A DNA stretch of 64,000 nucleotides, taken from positions 1,390,501-1,454,500 of the forward strand of contig NZ_JAQGPL010000001.1 in NCBI RefSeq assembly GCF_028826105.1, in the 5' to 3' direction. This stretch comes from Paenibacillus humicola. Lineage in GTDB: Bacteria; Bacillota; Bacilli; Paenibacillales; Paenibacillaceae. Each line of letters begins with the position of its first letter. The first letter of the stretch is position 1. This document shows positions 9,329 through 17,609 of this stretch, piece after piece. The notes under the pieces are model-generated. The model saw only the letters and a list, made by a program, of their open reading frames with translations, ran no database searches and was not told where the DNA came from. The position numbers were made by a program, and so were the translations under genes.

Positions 9329-9375
9329 TTTATGCGGTATTTTTCTTTAACGGTATATTAGCATGGAAAATGTCG
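9323..9375. repeat. 9-bp inverted repeat in AraC/oxidoreductase intergenic region
   Basis: CGACATTTT (9323-9331) and AAAATGTCG (9367-9375) are exact inverted copies 35 bases apart. The first arm covers the upstream start codon of the AraC gene. It may be a regulator-binding pair or an RNA stem hiding that start. Confidence 0.45.
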
Positions 9376-9493
9376 CAAAACGATGTAAACTTCAGACATT
9401 GATAGTTTTAGGCAAATTTCGGGCAGAAATGGTCTGTAATGTTTTGCTTTCTTAGCGAATAATAGGTTTGAACACATTTAAAGGAGGATTTCG

Positions 9494-10897
9494 ATGTCGA
9501 AACCCGAGCATGTTCAAACGTTGATCCTCGGCAGCGGCCAAGGCGGCAAGCTGCTGGCCTGGCATTTGGCGAAATCGGGAAGGAGCGTGGCCGTCGTCGA
9601 GCGGAAATGGGTCGGCGGCTCTTGCCCGGCCGTCGCCTGCCTGCCCAGCAAGAACGAAATTTGGAGCGCAAGAATCGCATATTTGACGCGGAACGCCGCT
9701 CGATTCGGGACCATGATCGCCGGCTCCGTCACGACCGATATGGAGAAGGTACGCCAGCGCAAGCAGGAGATGATCGATCGCGAAATCGCTTTTCACGTCA
9801 ATGCTTACAAAGAAAGCGGCGCGGAGCTCATCATGGGAAGCGGCCGATTTACGGCACCGAAAACGATCGAAGTGCGCCTGAACGACGGCGGAACGCGCAT
9901 GCTGACGGGCGATCAGGTTATCGTCAATGTCGGTTCGCATGCGGCGGTTCCGGATATTCCCGGACTTGAGGCCGCCGGATCGCTCACGCACATCGAAGCG
10001 CTGGAGCTCGACTACTTGCCGGAACATTTGATCGTGCTCGGGGGCGGTTATATCGGCCTCGAAATGGCCCAGGCCTATCGCCGTTTCGGCAGCCGGGTAA
10101 CGATCATCGAGCCCGGAGCGCAGCTGATGAGCCGGGAAGATCCCGATGCGGCGGCGGAAATCCACCGGATACTGAGCGGTGAAGGGATTCAAATTCTGCT
10201 TGGAGCCAAACCGGTTCATGTACAAGGTAAATCCGGCGAGAAAGTCAGCGTCACCGTAAGCACGGATTCCGGCGAACGGACAATCGAAGGCACCGACCTT
10301 CTCGTTGCCGCGGGCCGAGTCCCCAATACCGCCGGTATCGGGCTTGAGCAGGCTGGCATTGACCTTAACGAACGGGGCTTCATCCGCGTTAACGAGCGGC
10401 TCGAGACGACTGCTCCGGATGTCTGGGCGATCGGGGAATGCGCCGGCAGCCCGATGTTTACCCATGTCTCCGTCGACGATTTCCGAATCGTCAGGGACAA
10501 CCTTGCGGGCGGGAACCGCAGCACTCGCGACCGGCTGGTACCGTACTGCATGTTCACCGACCCGCCGCTTGCCCGCGTGGGACTAAGCGAACGCGAAGCC
10601 AATCGCCAAGGCGTCAAAGTGCGCGTCTCGAAACTGCCGATGAGCAGTGTGCTGCGTTCAGAGGCTACGGACGAAACGCAGGGCTTTATGAAGGTTCTGG
10701 TCAGCGAGAGCGACGACCGGATTCTCGGCTTCACGATGATCGGTTCCGAAGGCGGAGAAATCATGGCCGCCGTCCAAACGGCGATGCTGGCGGAGCTCCC
10801 GTATCCGAAGCTTCGCGATGCGGTAATTGCGCATCTGACATACGCCGAAGGAATCGGCCCTCTTCTGGCGAACGTCCCGTCCCGGTCCGCAACATAG
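9494..10897 (+). CDS. FAD-dependent pyridine nucleotide-disulfide oxidoreductase (mercuric reductase/RclA-like)
   Basis: A 467-residue flavoprotein of the dihydrolipoamide dehydrogenase/mercuric reductase family. FAD-binding GSGQGG near residue 13 is followed by the redox motif GGSCPAVACLPSKN, with two cysteines separated by four residues as in the family. An NAD(P)-binding LGGGYIGLEMAQAYRRFG and a second FAD contact VWAIGECAG follow; the C-terminal dimerisation domain ends AHLTYAEGIGPLLA, where the usual His of LHxHPT is replaced in context by AHLTYAEG. AAAGGAGG precedes the ATG. No N-terminal heavy-metal domain and no C-terminal Cys pair of MerA are present, so mercury reduction is unlikely. 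Probably a redox-stress enzyme controlled by the divergent AraC regulator. Confidence 0.88.
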   Translation: MSKPEHVQTLILGSGQGGKLLAWHLAKSGRSVAVVERKWVGGSCPAVACLPSKNEIWSARIAYLTRNAARFGTMIAGSVTTDMEKVRQRKQEMIDREIAFHVNAYKESGAELIMGSGRFTAPKTIEVRLNDGGTRMLTGDQVIVNVGSHAAVPDIPGLEAAGSLTHIEALELDYLPEHLIVLGGGYIGLEMAQAYRRFGSRVTIIEPGAQLMSREDPDAAAEIHRILSGEGIQILLGAKPVHVQGKSGEKVSVTVSTDSGERTIEGTDLLVAAGRVPNTAGIGLEQAGIDLNERGFIRVNERLETTAPDVWAIGECAGSPMFTHVSVDDFRIVRDNLAGGNRSTRDRLVPYCMFTDPPLARVGLSEREANRQGVKVRVSKLPMSSVLRSEATDETQGFMKVLVSESDDRILGFTMIGSEGGEIMAAVQTAMLAELPYPKLRDAVIAHLTYAEGIGPLLANVPSRSAT

Positions 10898-11042
10898 ATA
10901 AGAATGAAATTTTTTATAATGTAACGGGACCAGTCTGAATGGCTGCGTTTGATTATGGGAGATACAAGCGGTATCAGGCGGCTGCCGCCCGGACAAAACA
11001 CGGCAGTGGACACGCGGTCATTTAAGAAAACGTTTCTTGCTG

Positions 11043-11080
11043 ACGGGATTTGCGCGGCTGCGCAAATCCCGTCTTTGTTT
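11043..11080 (+). terminator. Rho-independent terminator
   Basis: ACGGGATTTGCGC (11043-11055) pairs perfectly with its complement (11060-11072) over the loop GGCT, followed by CTTTGTTT. It would end transcription from the oxidoreductase gene, 150 bases upstream. Confidence 0.85.
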
Positions 11081-11247
11081 GCGTATCTGCAAGTCGTACC
11101 GTCCGTCCGCGGCTCCTCCTCCGCCCTTAGAGCAGCCGGACGAGACACCCGAAATGTCCTTCCGCGCCTGAGCGTTCTGCCGTTGGATTGAGATCCATCC
11201 AGGCTTTATCCCCGAATAGCCCCACTTCACGCTTTGACCTCTTGTTC

Positions 11248-11277
11248 TTGTACAAAAATGTCAGATGTCATTAAAAT
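11248..11277 (+). promoter_or_regulatory. Probable sigma-A promoter for the kinase/regulator operon
   Basis: TTGTAC (11248-11253), an 18-base spacer and TAAAAT (11272-11277). It is the best match in the gap and lies about 97 bases upstream of the leader ORF. Confidence 0.45.
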
Positions 11278-11373
11278 GAAAGCAGATTTGCCGCCGGGGT
11301 CCAAACGGTCATCGGCCGTAACGGATACCGGCAATATGAAAACGCTTTAGCGCGAAAGGAGGAATACAGCAAG

Positions 11374-11682
11374 ATGCAAGACGCTTACCCGATCGACATG
11401 TTGTATGCCGTGACGCCTTCTGCATCCGGTGCGACTGCACCGGAGATCCGGCCATTCGCGGCCGGCGAGCCGGGGCGGCTCGATGCATGGAAACGGGAGG
11501 CACGAAGTACCGGCAGGCTGCCCGAATCGGCACACCGGCGAAGCGCAGACCGGCCAGGACAGGGGGGCAGGGGACAGCTTTTGACTCCCGGCAGGCTGCC
11601 CGAATCGGCACACCGGCGAAGCGCAGACCGGCAAGGACAGGGGAGCAAGCGGCGGCTTTTGACTCCAGGTGGCTGCAAATGA
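11374..11682 (+). CDS. Leader ORF with duplicated 26-residue unit, overlapping the sensor kinase start
   Basis: A 102-residue ORF that I do not recognise. It starts at an ATG 11 bases after AGGAGG and its TGA overlaps the kinase ATG as ATGA, the pattern of translational coupling. Residues from about 46 to 98 consist of two near-identical 26-residue units (GRLPESAHRRSADR...LLTP), encoded by the 78-bp tandem repeat. The composition is Arg/Gly/Ser-rich and has no visible domain, signal peptide or membrane helix. It could be a real coupled leader peptide, or simply an inserted repeat that stays open by chance because 78 is a multiple of three. The strong ribosome site may originally have served the kinase itself. 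Confidence 0.4.
   Translation: MQDAYPIDMLYAVTPSASGATAPEIRPFAAGEPGRLDAWKREARSTGRLPESAHRRSADRPGQGGRGQLLTPGRLPESAHRRSADRQGQGSKRRLLTPGGCK
11511..11666. repeat. 78-bp tandem direct repeat, two copies
   Basis: Copy one 11511-11588, copy two 11589-11666, starting CGGCAGGCTGCCCGAATCGG. The first 44 or so bases are identical; a few substitutions follow. A degenerate third beginning (AGGTGGCTGC) runs straight into the kinase start codon. The unit length keeps the reading frame. Confidence 0.9.
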
Positions 11683-13379
11683 GAAAAAGCGTGTTCGTCA
11701 AGCTCCTGCTCGGTTTTCTGCTTGTGGCCGCGCCGATGTACGGCATTTGCCTGGGCGTGACCTGGTACGGGTCCAAAAGCGTCCTCGAGTCCACGAGCCA
11801 AACCATCCGGCAGGAGCTCTATTTTTTTACCAACTACTACGAAGAGGAACTTTCCAACGTCAATCAGATGCTCGTGTCGCTCAGCATGGATTCGGACTTG
11901 AAGGAATACGCGCTCCAGCGCAATCAGGAATTCGCTTATCCGATCGTCATCTCCTTCGAGGAGCTGATGAGCAAATTGAAAGTGCTCTATTTTTCCAGCG
12001 GCTATATCGACGATGTGTTCATGATGCTGCCCAAAGCCGGCGAAATCGTCTCGGTGCTGAATGGCTATAACGAGATGGACGACAAGTATAAAACGATTTA
12101 CCGGGATATGGCGGCAAGTCCCGGCAACCGGCTGCTGTACGGGAACGATGTTGTCTATTTCAGCAGCAGCGATAACGATTTCGTATTGGGCGTCGAGCTG
12201 TCGCAGGATAAAATTATGGCTTCGCTCAAGCAGCATCAGGGGAACGAAGCGCTTCATATTTTTTTGAAGGACAACCAGAAAAACGCGCTCATGGCGGAGG
12301 AGCTGCTGACAGCCGAGGAGAAAAGGACGATCGCCCTCATCGACGAGCCGGGGGCGGACCGGCCGGCCGCCGGCACCGCGCTGATCGAGCGCCATTCCTA
12401 TGTGATCCAGGAAACGCCCTCCGAGGACGGCTTGTTCACCATCGGCTTCTATGCGAAGGAGAAGGATCTGCTGGGCCGCTTTTACCTGCTCCGCAAGCTG
12501 TTTTGGATATTGGCGGCTTTGTCGCTGATCATTATTTTCGCTTTCTCGATCGTCATCAACAAGCAGATTCAGGTGCCTGTCCGGCTGCTCGTCAAGTCGA
12601 TGAAGGAAGTGGAGAAAGGCAATTACAACAGCCGGCTGAAGCTCGACAAAGACGATGAATTCGGCTATATGTACAAGCAGTTCAACCGGATGGCGGAGCA
12701 GCTGCAAAACCTGATCCGCGAGGTGCTGGAGAAGAAGATCCAGTTCCAGCAGGCTCAGCTGAAGCATCTGCAGTCGCAGATCAACCCGCATTTTCTGTAT
12801 AACTGTTTTTACAACGGCTACCGCATGGCCAAGTCCGGCGAGACGGAAAATGTGGCGGGCTTGTGCAAATATCTGGGCGATTATTTCCGGTTTGTGACCT
12901 ACTATGCGGACCGGGACGCGGCGCTGGCCGACGAAATCAAGTATACGCGGATTTATTTGGAGATCCAGAAGATCCGCTTCGGCGACAAGCTTCACTTCGA
13001 CATTGCGTGCGATGTAGACGTCGCTGCCTATCCGGTTCCCGGGTTGATTTTGCAGCCGCTTGTCGAAAATGCGATCATCCACGGCCTGGAGCGGAAGGAA
13101 GATCCTACCCGTATCTTGATCCGGATTTTCCGGGTGAACGGGGGAATCCGTACGGTCGTGGAAGACGACGGTCCCGGCTTTGAGCCGGGGAAGCTGGCGG
13201 AGCTGCTGCGGGCGCTGGACAACCCGGACATGGAGGCGGATCATTTCGGCCTGTGGAACATCAATTGGCGGCTTCGCTACCGGTATGGCGAGGACTGCCG
13301 GCTTTCGATCCGGAACGGCCCGGGCTTCGGGGCCAGCGTATCCTTCGGTATTCCGGATCGGCCGCCGAACGGGAGGTGA
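11679..13379 (+). CDS. YesM-type sensor histidine kinase
   Basis: A 566-residue membrane kinase. It starts MRKSVFVKLLLGFLLVAAPMY, a typical first membrane helix, followed by an extracellular sensor region (about 35-265), a second helix (LFWILAALSLIIIFAFSIVI), a HAMP domain, and a kinase core. The phosphoacceptor histidine lies in LQSQINPHFLYNCFYNGYRM, the ATPase motifs are LVENAIIHGLE and VEDDGPGFEPG. I chose the ATG at 11679 because it begins the membrane helix, has AGGTGG upstream and overlaps the leader ORF stop; upstream in-frame codons belong to the tandem repeat. It ends within the ribosome site of the response regulator. Partner and regulated genes follow directly, so it probably senses a sugar or the loaded binding protein. 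Confidence 0.93.
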   Translation: MRKSVFVKLLLGFLLVAAPMYGICLGVTWYGSKSVLESTSQTIRQELYFFTNYYEEELSNVNQMLVSLSMDSDLKEYALQRNQEFAYPIVISFEELMSKLKVLYFSSGYIDDVFMMLPKAGEIVSVLNGYNEMDDKYKTIYRDMAASPGNRLLYGNDVVYFSSSDNDFVLGVELSQDKIMASLKQHQGNEALHIFLKDNQKNALMAEELLTAEEKRTIALIDEPGADRPAAGTALIERHSYVIQETPSEDGLFTIGFYAKEKDLLGRFYLLRKLFWILAALSLIIIFAFSIVINKQIQVPVRLLVKSMKEVEKGNYNSRLKLDKDDEFGYMYKQFNRMAEQLQNLIREVLEKKIQFQQAQLKHLQSQINPHFLYNCFYNGYRMAKSGETENVAGLCKYLGDYFRFVTYYADRDAALADEIKYTRIYLEIQKIRFGDKLHFDIACDVDVAAYPVPGLILQPLVENAIIHGLERKEDPTRILIRIFRVNGGIRTVVEDDGPGFEPGKLAELLRALDNPDMEADHFGLWNINWRLRYRYGEDCRLSIRNGPGFGASVSFGIPDRPPNGR

Positions 13380-13386
13380 GAAGAGA

Positions 13387-14814
13387 ATGTATAACCTGCT
13401 CATTGTGGACGACGAAGCGTATATTGTCGAAGGTCTGGCGGACTTGTTCGCCGCAAGCGATCTGCCGCTCGGCCATGTGGCGACCGCCGGCTCGGCCAAA
13501 TCGGCGCTGGAGCTGTGCGCCAAAATGCCGATCGATATCGTGGTGACCGATATCCGGATGCCGGGCATGACCGGTCTCGATTTGCTGGATAACCTGTACA
13601 AGCTGTGGAAGCGGGTGAAAGTCATTTTCCTGACCGGCTACGCGGATTTCGACTATGCCAAACGCGCTTTGCAGAGCCGGGCCTTCGATTATTTGCTGAA
13701 GCCGGTGGAGGACGAGGATTTGCTCATCTGCGTGCGCAAAGCGATTGCGCTGGTGGAGGAGGAGCTGGAGCAGGCGCTGGCGCTGGAGCTGTTGAAGGGC
13801 ATGGCGCGGGAGGAAATCGGCGGCGCGCAAACCGCCTTTTTCAATGAGCTGCTGAACCATGGCGCTCCCGCTGAGCCGCAGGAGCTGGGACGGCTGTTGG
13901 CCGGGTTCAACCTGCCCTTTTGTCCGGATGGGCTTGTCGATACGGTGATGCTGCGCATTGACGATTGGGACGCGAGATTCAAGGAGGAAGACCTGGCGCT
14001 AATCCATTTTGCGGCTGGCAACCTGTTCGCGGAAATGGTCGGCGGAGATGCGGGCATCGCTTCGTTCCGCAGCGGAGACGCTTATACGGCGTTTGTGATT
14101 GCAAGCGGAGAAGCAGGCCCCGGCGCGGAGAAGCAATCAAGCGAGGTCAAATCGCTGCAATGGGAGAAAACGCTGCGCGAAGCCCAAAATACGATTCTCC
14201 GCGTGCTCGGCGCCCATGTATCGTTCGCGCTGTCGGAGCGTCTGGCCTGGAGCCAGTGGCCGGCGGGCTTCCACTATTTGGCCGCTCGGATGCAGCAAAT
14301 GCCGAGCCCCGAAACGGTTTTTACGGTCCGCGCCAGCCCGGAGTCGTGGTGGACCCCGGCCGATCAAGACCGGGACGGCGAACGAATGCCGGACGTTACC
14401 TTCCGGAACGGCGAACGAATCGCAGACGTAGCGTCTGCAGGCGCAGATCCGATGCACGCACCGCCTGCCGGCGAGAATAACGTCGTCTCCCGGGTTCAGG
14501 CTTATATCACCGATCATCTCAATCATGATCTGTCCCTGGATTCGCTTGCCCGCAAGTTTTATCTGAATCCTTCGTATTTGTCGCGTATTTTCCATCGACA
14601 GACAGGCGAGCCGCTCAGCCGGTATATCGAGCGAAGCAAGATGGAATGCGCGAAAAAACGGCTTGCCGATCCGAAGCTGAAGGTCTACGAGGTGGCGGAG
14701 CTGGCGGGCTACCGCAATCCGAATTATTTTGCCAAAGTATTCCGCAAAATGTACGGGATTTCTCCGCAGCAGTACCGGATGTCCTTCGATTTCGGTGCTC
14801 CGGACCGGGATTAA
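13387..14814 (+). CDS. YesN-type response regulator with AraC DNA-binding domain
   Basis: A 475-residue regulator. The N-terminal receiver domain has acidic residues in VDDE (8-10), the phosphorylated Asp55 in VVTDIRMPG and Lys105 in DYLLKPVED. A long middle region of unknown fold follows, then the C-terminal AraC HTH pair with LSLDSLARKFYLNPSYLSRIFHRQTG and YEVAELAGYRNPNYFAKVFRKMYGISPQQYR. The start ATG follows GGAGGTGA; the frame is open further upstream but there it overlaps the kinase. A linker segment near residues 331-350 contains an 11-codon imperfect duplication (DGERMPDV / NGERIADV). It should activate the adjacent transporter and rhamnosidase genes. Confidence 0.94.
   Translation: MYNLLIVDDEAYIVEGLADLFAASDLPLGHVATAGSAKSALELCAKMPIDIVVTDIRMPGMTGLDLLDNLYKLWKRVKVIFLTGYADFDYAKRALQSRAFDYLLKPVEDEDLLICVRKAIALVEEELEQALALELLKGMAREEIGGAQTAFFNELLNHGAPAEPQELGRLLAGFNLPFCPDGLVDTVMLRIDDWDARFKEEDLALIHFAAGNLFAEMVGGDAGIASFRSGDAYTAFVIASGEAGPGAEKQSSEVKSLQWEKTLREAQNTILRVLGAHVSFALSERLAWSQWPAGFHYLAARMQQMPSPETVFTVRASPESWWTPADQDRDGERMPDVTFRNGERIADVASAGADPMHAPPAGENNVVSRVQAYITDHLNHDLSLDSLARKFYLNPSYLSRIFHRQTGEPLSRYIERSKMECAKKRLADPKLKVYEVAELAGYRNPNYFAKVFRKMYGISPQQYRMSFDFGAPDRD
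14377..14431. repeat. 33-bp-period imperfect direct repeat in regulator linker
   Basis: GGCGAACGAAT occurs at 14377 and again at 14410, and the following bases are similar (GCCGGACGTT against CGCAGACGTA). It lengthens the linker before the AraC domain without breaking the frame. Confidence 0.6.
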
Positions 14815-14928
14815 AGCGCTGCCAACAAGTAAAGATCGTTTCCGAATGTAAACACATTCTTCTACCGTCCCCCCGTCCGTCATTTTTATAATGGAAAAGC
14901 AAACCCAATTTCGAGGAGGGGTGTTAGG

Positions 14929-16626
14929 TTGAAAAGAAGAAGGATGCTGGCTTTGCTGGGTGTAACCGTTTTGGTTTCAACGGCTGCGGCGTGCTCCAAC
15001 GGCGGCACGAATGCGCCGGACACGGCGGCGAAGGATCAAGCCGCGAATCAAACGGAGGCGAAACAGACGGACGAAGCGCCCGATCCGTACAAGAAGTTCG
15101 ACCCGCCGATTACAATGAGCACGATATTTTCGGCGGATACGTCGACGGAAGGCGGCAAGTTTCCCGACGGCGAGAGCTTCGAGAACAATCCGATGCACCA
15201 GCTGTTTCTCGACACGATGGGCATTAACGTCACCGCGAAAATTACGACGACGCCGGGCGCCAGGGAGGATAAGCTGCAGCTGGCGATTACGAGCAAAGAC
15301 ATTCCCGATTTCGCTTACGTCAATCAAACGAAGCTGAACCAGCTGATCCGGGGCGACATGGTCGAGGATTTGACGGATGCGTACAATAAGTACGCTTCGG
15401 CTAACTTGAAGCAGGTGCTGGAGCAGAACGACAAGAAGCTGTTTGCGCCGGCGATGCGGGACGGTAAAATTTACGCGCTGCCCGACCCGACGACCATTTA
15501 CGATTATACCCCGGTGCTGTGGGTGCGCAAGGACTGGATGGATAAGCTGAAGCTGAGCGCGCCGAAAACGATGGAGGACGTCTTTGCGATGGCGAAAGCG
15601 TTTACTACGGAGGACCCCGACGGCAATGGCAAGAACGATACGCTCGGCTTGTATCTGGATAAGGATCTGACGGGCCTCAACTTTATGATGAATGCCTACG
15701 GCGTTTATCCGGATACGTCGGTCTCGCAGGCGAACATGTGGATCAAGGACAAAGACGGCCATTACATGAACGGCTCGACCGACCCGGGGGCGATCCCCGT
15801 CTTCGAACAGCTCAGCGAGCTGTATAAGATCGGTGCGATCGACAAGGAATTTGCGATCAAGGACGACAAGAAGGAGAGCGAAAATATCGCAGCGGGCAAG
15901 CTGGGCCTGTTTTTCGGTTATTTCTACTCGCCGCTTGGCGATATCCGCGATTCGGTCCGAAATAATCCGAAGGCGGACTGGGTGCCGTTTTCGGTGCCGG
16001 CTGCGGCGGGCAAAGGCGATTTCGTGCCGGGCACTCCGCTGAACGCGTACGGCTGGCTGTACGTTAAAAAAGGCTTTGCGCACCCGGAGGCGCTCGTGAC
16101 GATGATGAACTACGTGACGGACGGCTACGGCGCGCCGTGGCTCGTGAAGAACGGTCCGACCGTCTTCCAGAAAACGTATGAAGCGACCGCCAAAGACCCC
16201 AAATATGCCAACAAAGGGCTGAATAACTGGATGCCGATGCAGCTGGCCGGCAACATCAACTGGGGACCGGAGTTCAAGAAGGACTTCGAGGCGGGAGACA
16301 AGAACGGGCCTTCCGCGAAACGGGCGGACTATGTCCGCATGTTCCAGCCGGGCGTCGAAGGCTGGGCGTGGAAGAAGGTTTATTTGGAAGGCTACTTCAA
16401 GGCCGAATATCCGAAGGTCCGATATTCCGATTACAGCGGGCCGCCGACCCCCACGCTGACGAGGACGGAATCGATTTTGAACAAAGAGAAGCTGGAATCG
16501 TACATCGCCTTTATTATGGGAGCCAAGCCGGTCAGCGAATTTAATGCGTTTGCCGACCGCTACAACAAGCTTGGCGGCACCAAAATCGCCGAGGAAATGA
16601 GCGATTTCGACAACGGTAAGTCGTAA
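14929..16626 (+). CDS. LplA-type extracellular sugar-binding lipoprotein
   Basis: A 565-residue lipoprotein. It starts at TTG with CGAGGAGGGG upstream. The signal MKRRRMLALLGVTVLVSTAAAC ends in a lipobox with cysteine at residue 22. The body contains DPYKKFDPPITMS after the linker and EDPDGNGKNDTLGLYLD, the loop shared with the binding protein at 198-1898; the two are paralogues of the same length class. It is followed by a hairpin (16651-16677), two permeases and the rhamnosidase, so the ligand may be a rhamnose-containing oligosaccharide. Confidence 0.92.
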   Translation: MKRRRMLALLGVTVLVSTAAACSNGGTNAPDTAAKDQAANQTEAKQTDEAPDPYKKFDPPITMSTIFSADTSTEGGKFPDGESFENNPMHQLFLDTMGINVTAKITTTPGAREDKLQLAITSKDIPDFAYVNQTKLNQLIRGDMVEDLTDAYNKYASANLKQVLEQNDKKLFAPAMRDGKIYALPDPTTIYDYTPVLWVRKDWMDKLKLSAPKTMEDVFAMAKAFTTEDPDGNGKNDTLGLYLDKDLTGLNFMMNAYGVYPDTSVSQANMWIKDKDGHYMNGSTDPGAIPVFEQLSELYKIGAIDKEFAIKDDKKESENIAAGKLGLFFGYFYSPLGDIRDSVRNNPKADWVPFSVPAAAGKGDFVPGTPLNAYGWLYVKKGFAHPEALVTMMNYVTDGYGAPWLVKNGPTVFQKTYEATAKDPKYANKGLNNWMPMQLAGNINWGPEFKKDFEAGDKNGPSAKRADYVRMFQPGVEGWAWKKVYLEGYFKAEYPKVRYSDYSGPPTPTLTRTESILNKEKLESYIAFIMGAKPVSEFNAFADRYNKLGGTKIAEEMSDFDNGKS

Positions 16627-16650
16627 GGAAGGCCCGATATGACCAAAATC

Positions 16651-16677
16651 GAAGGGGGAGCCGCACGTTCCCCCTTC
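16651..16677 (+). other. Intercistronic hairpin after binding-protein gene
   Basis: GAAGGGGGA (16651-16659) pairs with TCCCCCTTC (16669-16677) over nine bases. No T-run follows, so it is more likely an RNA-stabilising or processing structure than a terminator. Confidence 0.7.
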
Positions 16678-16700
16678 CTCTTGCAAAGGCGGTGTAGCTT

Positions 16701-17597
16701 GTGAATGGAGCGCGCATGTCGAAAACGTGGCAGCTGCACCTGATGATGGTGCCCGGGATGCTCCTTGTGTTCCTTTTTCTATACGGTCCTCTGCCGGGGC
16801 TCGTGCTGGCCTTCAAGGATTTCATACCGAGCAAAGGCATTTTCGGCTCCGAATGGATCGGCCTCGAGACGTTCCGGTATATGATCGAGCTGCCCGATTC
16901 GTATCAGATTTTTTGGAACACGCTGTACATCGCGGTGCTGAAAATTATATTCAATTTTCCGTTCCCGATTCTGGTTGCGATATTGCTGAACGAAGTGCGC
17001 AGAGCCGTCTTCAAGCGCACCGTTCAAACCTTGATCTATTTGCCGCATTTTCTGTCGTGGGTCATTCTGTCGGGGATCTTCATCGATCTTTTTTCCCAAA
17101 GCGGGATCATCAATCAGTTTCTGGGCTTGTTCGGCGTGAAGCCGATCTATTTTATGGGAGATACCCATTATTTTATCAAGATGCTGATCGCTACGGACGT
17201 GTGGAAAAACTTCGGCTACTCCACCATTATTTATTTGGCGGCCATTACCGGGATCGACGAATCGCTTTACGAATCGGCCGTCATGGACGGGGCGAACCGG
17301 TTCAAGCAGATCGTTCACATTACGCTGCCGGGGCTTGCGCCGGTCATTCTGCTCGTGCTGACCTTAAGTCTCGGCAGCATCCTCGACGCCGGCTTCGATC
17401 AGGTATTCAATTTGTATAACCCGCTTGTTTATTCGAGGGCGGACATTATCGACACCTACGTCTACCGGCTTGCCTTCACGGACGCCAATTACAGCCTGGG
17501 CACGGCGATCGGCCTGCTGAAATCGGTCGTCGGCTTCATCTTGATCGTCATCGGCTACCGGCTGGCCAAACGATACTCGGATTATTCGATTTTCTAG
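16701..17597 (+). CDS. LplB-type sugar ABC transporter permease
   Basis: A 298-residue permease. It starts at GTG after AAAGGCGG. The EAA loop reads YESAVMDGANRFKQIVHITLPG, and the C-terminus ends RLAKRYSDYSIF, like that of the permease at 1978-2880 (RLANYRIF). Six membrane segments are visible. It forms the channel with the next gene. There is no ATPase in the operon, so it should use a shared one. Confidence 0.92.
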   Translation: MNGARMSKTWQLHLMMVPGMLLVFLFLYGPLPGLVLAFKDFIPSKGIFGSEWIGLETFRYMIELPDSYQIFWNTLYIAVLKIIFNFPFPILVAILLNEVRRAVFKRTVQTLIYLPHFLSWVILSGIFIDLFSQSGIINQFLGLFGVKPIYFMGDTHYFIKMLIATDVWKNFGYSTIIYLAAITGIDESLYESAVMDGANRFKQIVHITLPGLAPVILLVLTLSLGSILDAGFDQVFNLYNPLVYSRADIIDTYVYRLAFTDANYSLGTAIGLLKSVVGFILIVIGYRLAKRYSDYSIF

Positions 17598-17609
17598 GAG
17601 ATGAACGGG

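Larger units (their letters stand above)
10898..11373. other. 476-bp intergenic region before the kinase leader ORF
   Basis: Contains a strong terminator (11043-11080), a probable promoter (11248-11277) and AAAGGAGG at 11355-11362. I find no convincing gene in the rest. Confidence 0.6.

Noticed and set aside
9494..10897. Mercuric reductase
   Set aside because: No heavy-metal N-terminal domain, no C-terminal Cys pair and no mer genes nearby.
11511..11666. Possible CRISPR-like repeats
   Set aside because: Only two directly abutting 78-bp units with no spacers; no cas genes.
11385..13625. Long open frame on the minus strand (about 746 codons) opposite the sensor kinase
   Set aside because: It mirrors the high-GC codon pattern of the kinase/regulator genes, has no ribosome site and its translation shows no domain. 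The plus-strand kinase is unmistakable.
14977..16686. Minus-strand open frame (about 569 codons) opposite the second binding-protein gene
   Set aside because: Shadow frame of a clear lipoprotein gene; composition is not protein-like.
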